This document shows, piece by piece, positions 54,980 to 64,000 of a stretch of DNA of 64,000 bases. The position numbers and the translations under genes are program-made. Source of the DNA: Meconema thalassinum. Taxonomy: Eukaryota > Arthropoda > Insecta > Orthoptera > Tettigoniidae. The notes beneath the pieces were generated by a model. The model saw only the letters and a program-made list of their open reading frames with translations. It had not been told where the DNA came from and did no database searches. The stretch spans positions 289,890,526-289,954,525 of the forward strand of contig OX336388.2 of NCBI GenBank assembly GCA_946902985.2. The letters are read 5' to 3'. Numbering within the stretch: the first letter of the stretch is position 1; each line of letters starts with the position of its first letter.

Positions 54980-55837
54980 TTGTTGTGGGATCAGGGGAGG
55001 AGAGGCGTCACCAAGATTAGGCGCATCGCCCGAAAGATTGGAGAGAAGAGCGTCGATACCGGCGCTTTTATTCTCCATTTTGAGGGTGATGTTGTAGGCC
55101 TACCTAAGCAGGTGAAGGTCACATCGTACCACTGCGATGATCGACCGTACATCCCTCCACCTATGCCATGCTATCAAAGCCAGCAATTAGGGCATGTTTC
55201 CGCCAGGTGCACTGCCGAGTCCGTGTGTAGAGAGTGTGGCAAGGGGACACATGAGGGTGAGAGGTGTACGCCTCCCCCGATTTATCCTAACTGCCAAGGA
55301 AGCCACTCTCCACGATCGAAGCAGTGCCCTGAGTTCTGTAAGGAAGCAAAAATTCAAGAAATAAGAACTCTTGATAGGCTTTCATATCACGACGCTCGCA
55401 AGATGTACCGTGATATGAACGCCCCCGAATTTCGGGTATCGTTTGCAGCTGCAACGACGCCCTCATTCACCCCTGCCGCATCTTTACCGAGTGTAGTACC
55501 CTCGACGCCCGTATTTTCAGCAGTATTAAAATCACACCTCGCTGTACCAGCGAAAAATGTCAGACCGAAGGAGGTACAACCACCTTCTTCGGCCCCGCAA
55601 AAGAAGGCGCCGGTTATACCATCTAAACCGGCGCCATCGGAGAAGAAGTCATCTTCTTCTCCAAAACGGTCGGCGAATAAGTCTTCCCCAGCTAAAGGGG
55701 GAAATAAAACTTTGCTCTCGCTCTTCCCCAAACCCAAGAGAGCGCTGCAGTTCGTTGCAGTCAATTGCTACATGTTTCCCGCAACACCCCCTAGTGCAGC
55801 GAATGCACGACCTACTAGCCGGGCTGTGCCACGCTGA
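54980..55837 (+). pseudogene. LINE ORF1 (zinc-knuckle protein) with altered end
   Basis: 285 codons. Residues ~30-105 carry the zinc knuckles: first knuckle CYQSQQLGHVSARC has Ser in place of the second Cys; second CRECGKGTHEGERC intact; third reads YPNCQGSHSPRSKQC, with its first Cys lost to Tyr. A Pro/Ser/Lys-rich tail follows (about 165-255). The last ~30 residues are out-of-phase RNase H sequence beyond the deletion junction. The family role is RNA binding in the retrotransposition particle. With two knuckles damaged, function is doubtful. Confidence 0.82.
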
Positions 55838-56368
55838 CACTCGAATCACCTTTCTGTGGCTTCCAAGCCACATGGGAATTGCGGGAAATGAGTTAGCGGA
55901 TCAAGCTGCAAAAGAGGCGATATCACTACCACCTCGACCAATGGAGGTACCCGCTAGAGACATTCGCTCTCAGTTACGCCTACAAGTTCTGGTGTTTTGG
56001 GAGAGTCAGTGGCTAGCTGACCCACTGCCCAGTAAACTGAGAGCGATCAAGGGAACTACTCGCGTGTGGCGGACTCTTTCCGGTCACGGAGGGAGTCCGT
56101 CATTTTGTGTAGGCTAAGGATAAGTCATACAAGATCCACCCACTCGTATCTTATGAGAAGGGAAGACCCCCCACTTTGTACCTGTGGAGCCGTTTTCACC
56201 GTGGCCCACATTTTCACCGAGTGTGTGGATCTTGCTGACTTACGAAGAAACCTTGGTTTGCAGACGCCACTCAATCTTATATTAGCCGATGACGCGGTGG
56301 CTGCTGATCGCGTTATCCGCTTTATAAGTGAGAGTGGGTTAGGGCCAGCAATCAAAATTTTCCAGTGA
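55752..56368 (+). pseudogene. LINE ORF2 end (RNase H C-terminus)
   Basis: Read in two phases: ITFLWLPSHMGIAGNELADQAA (RNase H last catalytic block) in the frame to 56117, then, after a shift near 56080, RREDPPLCTCGAVFTVAHIF and the final LGPAIKIFQ. Same C-terminus as 12272-12817 and 58980-59540. Confidence 0.85.
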
Positions 56369-56603
56369 ATATTGACTCAACGACTTGTTCGTTTTTGAAT
56401 GATAATGGTTTGTTTTTCCGTAATTTTAGTTTATTTTTCTAATTTTAAATTTTATTTAATTTTTTGTTTTTGTTTTAATAAATTTTGGTCTTTAGAAATT
56501 TAGGCGTCCACCTCAAAATTTTAAATTCAATTCGAAATTTGTATTCTTTAATCTGTGTTAAGAGGGGCAGATGACCTCGTAGTTCCTCCCCTTAAAACAA
56601 AAA

Positions 56604-56634
<31 letters not shown>

Positions 56635-59600
56635 GAAATTGTATTTTGGCTGCTGCTGAGGAAACAATACCTTCCTCATACGGCAACTCACGCCGGAAGC
56701 TTGTCCCTTGGTGGAGAGCCGAGATTGCAGCAGCCATTAAAGATCGTCGACGTGCTTTCAAATGCTATCGGAGGCAAAACACTATGGCCAACCTTATCAC
56801 CTTCAGAAGGATGCATGCTAGAGCCCGATATCTGATTCGGGAGAGTAAGAAATCGACGTGGGAAAAGAATGTGTCGTCTATGACGGCGCATACTCCTTCA
56901 TCTCAAGTGTGGACTAAGCTTCGTCGGATCTCCGACTCCCGACATCACTGTCGATACCCGGAGTATCCATCAATGGAGATATCATCACGGACCATCTTGC
57001 CATTGCCAACAGCATTGGCTCGCAGTTCTCCGATGTATCCTGCTCTGGTAGTTACGATCCTACATTTCTGACTATGAAGCGGGAGGCAGAGACTCACCCC
57101 TTGTCCTTTGCCACTGCTGCTTCGGAGTCCTACAATGTACCATTCTCTGAATGGGAACTGCGCAGTGCACTTGCACTGTGCAGGGATACGGCTCCTGGAC
57201 CGGATAACATACATAATCAAATGTTAAAACATCTGTGCGAAGCCAGTATAAAACAACTGTTGATCCTCTTCAATCGTATGTGGATTGAAGGGGAGTTTCC
57301 ATCTCAATGGCGAGAGGGGATCGTGATTCCGATTCCTAAGGCTGGAAAGGATCCACGTTTGTAAGCAGCTACAGGCCCATTTGCCTGACAAATGGCCTAT
57401 GTAAGCTGCTCGAAAAGATGGTGAACTGTCGACTGGTGTGGTTCTTGGAGAAGAGAAGTCTCCTGTCTGAGTATCAGTGTGGATTTTGCTCTCATAGGTC
57501 CACCACTGATAATCTGGTGCGACATGAGAGCGCCATACATGGTTCATTTGTCCGAAAGCAGCACCTAGTCACGGTTTTCTTTGACCTCGAGAAAGCCTAC
57601 GACGCCACATGGCGCTACGGGATCCTTTCCACCCTTCACAAGTGGGGACTCCGTGGTAATATACCGACTTGCGTTGCGAATTTCATGTCCGTCCGACTCT
57701 TCCGTGTAAGGGTCGGTAGGACATTATCGCAATACTATACTCAGGAAAATGGAGTTCTCAGGGTTCTGTGCTGAGTGTCACCGTGTTCGCGATTGCCATT
57801 AATAGCATTGTTGCGGCCGCCGGGTCCGCGGTAGTTCCATCGCTGTATGTAGATGATTTAGCTCTGCATTACAGCTCTGGAAGTATGGCAGTCGTGGAAC
57901 GGCAATTGCAGCTAGTTATCAACCGGGTCGACAGGTGGGCTCACGACCGGGGTTTTCGTTTTTCAGCAGCGAAAACCTCCGTCGTCCATTTTTGTCGGCT
58001 CCGAGGCTACATTTACACCCTGAACTACATCTCAGAGATGCTGCGCTGCCGTTGGTTGACACTTATCACTTCCTGGGGATCCATTTTGACAGCAAATTAA
58101 CGTGGCAGCCCCATATACGGCAAATAAAATTGACGTGTCTCAGGAAAAAGAACACGCTCAAGTTTCTTAGTGGCACTACGTAGGGGGCTGGCCGTGCGGT
58201 GCTGCTACGGTTCTACCGAGCCCTCGTCCTGTCCCGGCTAGACTATGGTTCTGCGGCATACGGTTCAGCAAGGCCGGCAATCTTGAAATTGCTGGACAGT
58301 ATCCACCATAGTGGCGTTAGGCTGGCTACCGGTGCCTTCCGGACCAGCCCGATACCCAGCCTACTCGCCGAATGGGGTGTTCCACCTTTAAATTATAGAC
58401 GCCAACATATGCTTTTAGCATATGCTGCCAATGTGCGTTAAATGCCGCAACACCCGACCTATCTAGCTCTCTTCGGTACTCAAAATCACCAGGGGTACGC
58501 CAACCGGCCTCGTGCCACTCGGCCGGTTGGTATTACACTTGATAGCTCGTGTACTGAAATAGGAGTGGCTGTAGGTCCCTGTATGATCCGGACATCTAGC
58601 GAGATGCCTCCGTGGCTAGTTCCGCGTACGGAAATTCGGTTAGATCTTCACCAAGGTCCTAAGGTGAACACGGATGCCTCCGTTTACCGGAGGCAGTTCC
58701 ACAGCATAGTTCACCAATTTCCGAACGCTGGCATTCTCTACACGGATGGTTCGAAGGTGGACGAGAAAGTGGGTTGTGCTTACGTTATTGATGATGGAAA
58801 TACGAAGATTTCTTTGCCTGAGGCCTGTAGTGTGTTTACTGCGGAGTTCGTTGCCATCTATGAAGCTCTGCAGTTTGCACTACAGGATGCACGAATCCAC
58901 TTTCTCGTGTGTAACGACTCTTTGAGTTCGTTGCAGTCAATTGCTACATGTTTCCCGCAACACCCCCTAGTGCAGCGAATGCACGACCTACTAGCCGGGC
59001 TGTGCCACGCTGACGCTCGAATCACCTTTCTGTGGCTTCCAAGCCACATGGGAATTGCGGGAAATGAGTTAGCGGATCAAGCTGCAAAAGTGGTGGTATC
59101 ACTACCACCTCGACCAATGGAGGTACCTGCTAGAGATATTCGCTCTCAGTTACGCCTACAAGTTCTGGCTTTTTGGGAGAGTCAGTGGCTAGCTGACCCA
59201 CTACCCAGTAAACTGAGAGCGATCAAGGGAACTACTCGCGAGTGGTGGAGCTCTTTCCGGTCACGGAGGGAGTCCGTCATTTTGTGTAGGCTAAGGATAG
59301 GTCATACAAGATCCACCCACTCGTACCTAATGAGAAGGGAAGACCCCCCCCCCCCCACTTTGTACCTGTGGAGCCGTATTCACCGTGGCCCACATTTTCA
59401 CCAAGTGTGTGGATCTTGCTGACTTACGAAGAAACCTTGGTTTGCAGATGACACTCAAACTTATATTAGCCGATGACGCGGTGGCTGCTGATCGCGTTAT
59501 CCGCTTTATAAGTGAGAGTGGGTTAGGGCCAGCAATCTAAATTTTCCAGTGAACATTGACTCAACGACTTGTTCGTTTTTGAATGATATTGTTTTGTTTT

Positions 59601-59800
59601 TCCGTAATTTTTGTTTATTTTTATAATTTTTAGTTTTGTTTAATTTTTTGCTTTTGTTTTATTAATTTTTGGACTTTTTGAATTTAGGTGTCCACTTCAA
59701 TATTTTTAATTCAATTACAAATTTGCATTCTATAATCTGTGTAAAGGGGGGGGGCAGATGGCCTCGTTGTTCTGCCCCTTAAAACAACAATAACTAACTA
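56635..59800 (+). mobile_element. I-like LINE, 5'-truncated copy
   Basis: Starts abruptly in ORF2 (after the endonuclease) directly at the (TAAC)n tail of the previous copy and ends at 'ggggcagatggcctcgttgt' ... CTGCCCCTTAAAACAACAA plus 'taactaacta'. It holds reverse transcriptase, RNase H, the Cys-rich C-terminus and the 3' untranslated region. The best reference copy of ORF2 in this window. Confidence 0.9.
56646..59540 (+). pseudogene. LINE ORF2: reverse transcriptase and RNase H, broken
   Basis: Order of blocks: RKLVPWWRAEIAAAIKDRRR (pre-RT, 56690); ALCRDTAPGPDNIHNQML (57172); GEFPSQWREGIVIPIPKAGK (57291); LLSEYQCGFCSHRSTTDNLV (57457); VFFDLEKAYDATWRYG, motif A (57575); LYVDDLALHYSS, motif C (57845); VDTYHFLGIHFDSKLTWQP (58052). 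RNase H: LYTDGSKVDEKVG (Asp, 58739), TAEFVAIYEAL (Glu), CNDSLSSLQSI (Asp), WLPSHMGIAGNELADQ (His, Asp). Then the Cys-rich C-terminus, out of phase after a run of C at 59346-59357. At least five phase changes and stops at 58182 and 58439. RT plus RNase H with knuckled ORF1 and a TAAC tail indicate the I clade. Confidence 0.9.
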
Positions 59801-60524
59801 TGTCACATCACTTCAGAGAGATTATAAAAACAGAGACAGTATAAAGGCTGGAGAGATTACGTATTGCTATTTACGTGAAGGTAAACGTCTTCTGTATTTG
59901 TTGTATTTAAGATGGAACTTAGCGTATTAAACTTCAAAGACCACAGAGGATTCAGTGTATATAAATAGTGTTGCATAGGAAACATATATTAATTTCAACC
60001 ATTTAACTAATTGGTGCCTTAGCACAAAGTTCGTGATGTAGGCTACGTAAATTTAACGTATTATTAGTATTAAGTATCTATTGGATAATCTTAGTATTGT
60101 AGGGTTAAAAAGTTTGTCAGCTGGTTTTGCAACAAGGCGACTCAATTGTAAACTAAACATATTTGCTTTTTACGTGGAATCCTAACCACCAGATGTGACA
60201 TTTCACACAAGCAACTGGCGGCAGCCATGCAGATAGTAAAGTAGGTACGCTGCCACACTGGGAATGAGCTGGCCAATAAAACCTCTGGCTAGGTGCCCGT
60301 GATGTGGTGTCTCGCCAGAGCACCTGACAACTTCAATTACACTGGTGGCTGATTGTATGTCGATATAAATTAGAGTTGAACATGGAACAAGCAATGTCCA
60401 ATTTGTCCTACAAAAGCCAAATAGAACTTGTGAATTGCCCCTCATGTACGTTTATACACACCTCTCTTACCAGCTGTCTCGTCCTTATTATTCCTGTTTA
60501 TACCGGGATTATCTATGTGGCGGT
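59801..60524. other. No gene recognised
   Basis: Unassigned flank; no long frames or tRNA-like heads. Confidence 0.35.
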
Positions 60525-61115
60525 AATTAGCAGGTGAAAAACTTCTATTACTTAGGAAGCAAAATAACCAGTGATGGACGAAGCAAAGAGGTTATAAAAA
60601 GTAGGTTGGTTCAGGCAAGGAAAGCATTTCTAAAGAAAAGGAATCTGTTGACATCGAATATAGGCTAGATTTAGGTAGTAAGAAGTCATTTTTGAAAGCC
60701 TTTGTCTGGAGCGTGGCGCTCTATGGAAGTGAAACTTGGACTATTAGTGCAACAGAAAAGAGGAGAATTGAAGCTTTTGAAATGTGGTGTTACATGAGAA
60801 TGATGAAGATCAAATGAGTAGATAGGGTTTCAAACGAAGAGGTTTTAAGACGAATGGGAGAGGAAAGATGTTTCGGGCGACTGCTAATGAAGAGAAGAGA
60901 TAGGTTGGTAGGACACTTACTAAGACACCCAGGAATAGCAAGTTTAGTTATGGAAGGAAGGGTCGAGGACAAGAATTGTAGGGGTAGACCAAGGTTTCGG
61001 AAGTAGGGTATGGTAGCTATGTAGAGACGAAACGATTAGCTCAGGACAGGGAGGCATGGGGGACTGCATCAAACGAGTCAAAAGACTGAAGACTCAAACA
61101 ACAACATCAACGGTA
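60525..61115 (+). pseudogene. Non-LTR retrotransposon ORF2 C-terminus (RTE/BovB-like)
   Basis: Reads VKNFYYLGSKITSDG, then FLKAFVWSVALYGSETWTIS, RRIEAFEMWCYMRMMKIK, EEVLRRMGEERCFGRLLMKR and LVGHLLRHP. This is the post-RT domain found in RTE/BovB-like elements, with stops at 60670 and 60816. The RT core is absent. The 3' end is at 'gactgaagactcaaacaaca'. Confidence 0.8.
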
Positions 61116-61324
61116 ACTGGTACGATCACGGATGCTAACCTCATGACAGGAGTTATTGGCAGAGGAAATGAAAATACACGGAACTGGACAGCGTGTTGAA
61201 TGAAGCGGCCGTGGCTCAGTCACGTGACATCTCTTGAGACGTGAAGTTCTACTTCGGGTGTTACTTTACAACAGCAGCAAGGTAATATAGCTATATTAAA
61301 AAAAGAAATATTATTATTATTATT
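61116..61324. other. No gene recognised
   Basis: Short spacer with an (ATT)n run at 61309-61323 next to the following LINE. Confidence 0.4.
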
Positions 61325-62935
61325 GTTCTAAAGCACAACAAAGATCCGGGAGGAAGTGGAATTACTGCCGAGTTGATTAGGTATGTTGGAGCAGTGATAA
61401 TGAAAAATCTGGAACAATTAATTGTTAATATTTGGAGGAAAGAAGTTATTCTAAGTGAGTGGAAAAGTGCCGTGATATGCCCCATTTTCATGAAAGGTGA
61501 TGCCACACAACCTTCTAACTACCGAGGGATTGCCTTACTCGAGATAGGATATAAAATTTTTACCTCACTGCTTATGAATCGACTTAAGCCATGGGAGACA
61601 TTATAGGCTCATACCAATGTGGTTTTGTATCTGGTCGGTCTACTATCGACCACATCTTTACATTGAGGCAACTCATGGAGAAATTCTACGAATTTTACAA
61701 CGAATTGCATTTAATCTTGATTGATTTTCGTCAGGCCTATGACAGTATAAACCGTATAGTATTATGGACGGCTATGCACGAGATGGGCATTCCAATGAAG
61801 TACATAAGGTTGATCAAGACCTGTTACTCTGACTCTAGTTGCCAGGTGCGATTTGCAAATCAAGTATCAGAATCTTTTAGCGTTCAAAGTGGACTAAGAC
61901 AAGGAGATCCTCTAGCTCCAGTCCTTTTCAATACAGCATTGGAAAAGATTAAACGTGGAAGTGGTTGGAATAGGGAAATGGAGATGGTCGGATCCGACAT
62001 AATTCTTGCATTTGCTGATGATGTGGTGATCATGGGGAACACTTTCAATCAGGTAACGACTGATACATCAAAATTCCTACTGGAAGCAAAGAAAATGGGA
62101 TTGGTGGTTAATGAATCGAAAACAAAATACATGATTATATCACGTCGACAGAATATTCCGATCACTATCGACGTTGGAATGCACACATTTCAGACAGTTG
62201 AATCATTCAAATATTTAGGATCAATATTGTCAAACAAAAGAGAAATAGAAAAGGAAATAAGACAAAGAATCACCAACGCTACTCATGTTTCCTATAGCAT
62301 GAATCGAATTTTCATGTCACGTCTAATATCTCAGGAAAACAAGATCCATCTATACATGACCCTAGTACGACCTGTTTTAATGTATGGTTGTGAAACGTGG
62401 GCGACTGCAAGAACTTTTGAAGAAGGTATATGTGCATTTGAAAGAAAAATGCTGCGGAAAATCTGTGGCCCAAAATACTGCCCAGAAACTGACAGTTGGG
62501 AAAGACGGAGTAAAGAGGAGTTATATCGCCGTTTTAAAAAGGCAGAGATCAGTAGAGAGATAGAGAGAAGACGATTACAATGGTTAGGACACATTATCAG
62601 AGCAGAAGGTACTCTCCCGAACCGTGTGTTCAATTTTCAACCAACGGGAGAACGCCCAAGAGGTCGACCAAGAACAAGATGGAAAGATCGAGTTATGTTG
62701 GCACTGAACCAGGTAGATCCAGATGCAAGTATGGAAGACGCCAGGGATAGAAATCGTTGGTCTAATATATGCAACCATTATTTGAGAAGCTGAAATCATT
62801 CTTCCTGTTATGAAGTACAATGTTATATATTATGTTATGCTTGCTATTTATATTGTAATCAAGAATTGTATACCCTTGTTTTTCTGCTATGGGTCTTAAT
62901 GGCCTGTCACATGCAATAAATGATGATGATGATGA
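61325..62935 (+). pseudogene. Non-LTR reverse transcriptase (RTE-like), nearly open
   Basis: Starts inside the RT domain (VLKHNKDPGGSGITAELIRY) and runs in one phase to about 61590: MKGDATQPSNYRGIALLEIG. After one base shift it is open for 400 codons (61591-62793): YQCGFVSGRSTIDHIFTLRQ, motif A LILIDFRQAYDS, SGLRQGDPLAPVLF, catalytic FADD at 62011-62022, NESKTKYMIIS, FKYLGSILSN, YGCETWATA, LRKICGPKYCPETDSWERRS, RRRLQWLGHIIRAEG, ending WSNICNHYLRS. 3' end 'gcaataaatgatgatgatga' (62909-62931), a (GAT)n tail. 5' truncated: no endonuclease. It is the least damaged ORF2 here. Confidence 0.9.
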
Positions 62936-62954
62936 TTATTGTTTTATTAGTTTG

Positions 62955-63050
62955 GCGGCTTCAATGGCTGAGCTTCTATGCCCAAGGTCGCGGGTTCAAA
63001 CCAGGCCTTCTTCTTCTTTCTTCCGAATTCGGCCGCCTGTGGACCGCATG
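62955..63050 (+). mobile_element. Possible SINE head fragment
   Basis: GCGGCTTCAATGGCTGAGC (A-box like) and CGCGGGTTCAAACCAGG (B-box like) are spaced about 25 bases apart, shorter than in a tRNA. It could be a deleted tRNA-like head; no SINE body follows. Confidence 0.4.
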
Positions 63051-63054
63051 GAAC

Positions 63055-64000
63055 CTAAGGCTTTCTGGTTAATCTCCTCTTCTCTTCCCAAAACCTCTTC
63101 ATTCGTTCACTTCTGATCTTTCGCTCCTCCTCGGATATTACCAGTTTGGCTCTAATTTTAGGTGTTTTCTCCTCGAACATCTTGATGTTGTCAATTCGGT
63201 TTCTGAACTCTTTTCTGTTGTGGATCACATCCACTGTGAGTCCACGTTCCTTGGCGTCTCTTTTAACCTCTTCTACCCACTTAGTTGTAGCTTTCAGCTC
63301 TGTAATATACTTGAATATCCTCTTAGTCAGTCGGTTCTCGTCCATTCTCACCAAATGTCCGTAGAATTTCAACCTTCGCTTCCGCATTGTGACAGTAATT
63401 TTTTCAGTGTGTTTATAGAGGTCATCATTCCTTCTGTTCTTCCATGTCCCGTCAGCAGTTTTCTGTGGTCCCAAAATTTTCCGCAAAATTTTCCTCTCCT
63501 TTTTTTCCAGTTCCTGAAGATCCCCTTTTTTTTATTCAGTGTCAAGCACTCCGAGGCGTACAGACCCTCTGGCTTTACTACTGTGCTATAGTGTCTGAGT
63601 TTTGCCTTATAGATATTGCTCGTTTGTTGTATCTGTTCTGGGTTAACCTATAAGCCAAATCCAATTTTCTAGCTCTTGCCCTATTTGCTTCTTTATCCAG
63701 CCCATTGGGTTCTATCCATTCACCTAGATATTTAAACTTCTCAGTTCTTTTGACAGTCTCATGTTTCACGTTTATGTGTCTCTCTCCAAGGTGTCTGTAC
63801 TCCATGTATTCTGTCTTTTCATAGGAGACTTTAAGACCCGTTTTCTCAGCGATTTCGTGCAGAGTATCCAACATTTTTGGGGCATCATCTCGGCTTTGGG
63901 CTAAGAGGGCAAGATCATCAGCAAAAGCCAAACATTTAATTTCCAGGTTCTGTCCTTTCCTTCCCAGATGTATCCCCCTTACTCCTTTCATGTCCAAAGC
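63055..64000 (-). pseudogene. Non-LTR reverse transcriptase C-terminal part, runs off window
   Basis: Minus strand. 63997-63578: LEIKCLAFADDLALLAQSRD (catalytic FADD), LKVSYEKTEYM and EKFKYLGEWIEP. Then a phase change near 63600. 63486-63055: MRKILGPQKTADGTWKNRRN, MRKRRLKFYGHLVRMDENRL and a Lys/Arg/Glu-rich end (EERKIRSERMKRFWEEKRR) before a stop at 63055. The upstream RT motifs lie beyond 64000. Different element from 61325-62935; clade not settled. Confidence 0.85.

Larger units (their letters stand above)
54563..56634 (+). mobile_element. I-like LINE, internally deleted derivative
   Basis: ORF1 N-terminal part, ORF1 zinc-knuckle part, then a direct jump at about 55752 into the end of ORF2 RNase H, and on to the normal 3' end with stem-loop AGGGGCAGATGACCTCGTAG...CTCCCC and (TAAC)8-like tail. 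Endonuclease and reverse transcriptase are missing. The junction lies in GCAGTTCGTTGCAG, where both parents carry TTCGTTGCAG. Confidence 0.88.

Noticed and set aside
1..64000. Host protein-coding exons
   Set aside because: I looked for conserved domain motifs outside transposons on both strands and found none. Small exons of a host gene spanning this window cannot be excluded without transcripts.

Overview
This window looks like intergenic DNA from a large, repeat-dominated animal genome, most likely an insect. The evidence is the repertoire: I-clade LINEs with (TAAC)n tails, tRNA-headed SINEs, Tc1/mariner, hAT and Helitron-type DNA elements, and Ty3/gypsy elements primed by tRNA-Lys and tRNA-Trp. 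A polyneopteran (orthopteroid) insect is my guess, not something the sequence proves. I see no convincing host protein gene and no complete RNA gene; nearly every recognisable reading frame belongs to a transposable element and is broken.

Layout. 0-6 kb: several tRNA-derived SINEs, a LINE 3' end and a Tc1 transposase remnant. 7.6-8.5 kb: primer-binding site and broken gag of a CsRn1-like gypsy element. 8.7-13 kb: a dispersed C/T-rich retroposon (family E), once with a triplicated 102-bp module, then an I-like LINE 3' end. 13.9-17.8 kb: a mariner pseudogene split by a SINE, a 2.26-kb array of a 48-bp minisatellite built round GGTACCGGTACC, and another LINE 3' end. 18-21.3 kb: hAT fragment, family E copy split by a SINE, more SINEs. 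21.5-22.7 kb: 5' end of the I-like LINE on the minus strand. 23.0-28.3 kb: a coiled-coil gag-like frame interrupted by a 3.1-kb Helitron-like element full of 128-bp tandem repeats, plus a family E copy and a SINE. 28.3-31.2 kb: unassigned.

The centrepiece is 32-51.5 kb, a nested stack. An I-like LINE copy with a twin-priming type 5' inversion was hit by a 2.76-kb hAT element (8-bp duplication GACCTATG) and, separately, by a 15.6-kb Ty3/gypsy element whose LTRs are about 4.5 and 4.7 kb, far longer than usual. That gypsy element has TGTAYCC...GGGTACA ends, a tRNA-Lys primer-binding site, coiled-coil gag, protease, reverse transcriptase, RNase H and integrase. Its gag was itself hit by a SINE with a perfect 17-bp duplication. 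The 3' LTR carries a chimeric 185-bp insert copied from two other parts of the LTR, with microhomology at the joints.

53-59.8 kb holds a rearranged I-like LINE (a 0.64-kb inverted duplication of ORF1 segments, then an internally deleted ORF1-RNase H derivative) directly followed by a 5'-truncated LINE copy inserted at its (TAAC)n tail. 60.5-64 kb holds three fragments of other non-LTR retrotransposons.

The elements appear to form a working society: the I-like LINE and at least two SINE/retroposon families share a 3' stem-loop of the form GGGGC-loop-GCCCCTTAAAACAACAA, which suggests one reverse transcriptase mobilised them all, and several SINEs with different tRNA heads share one central module.
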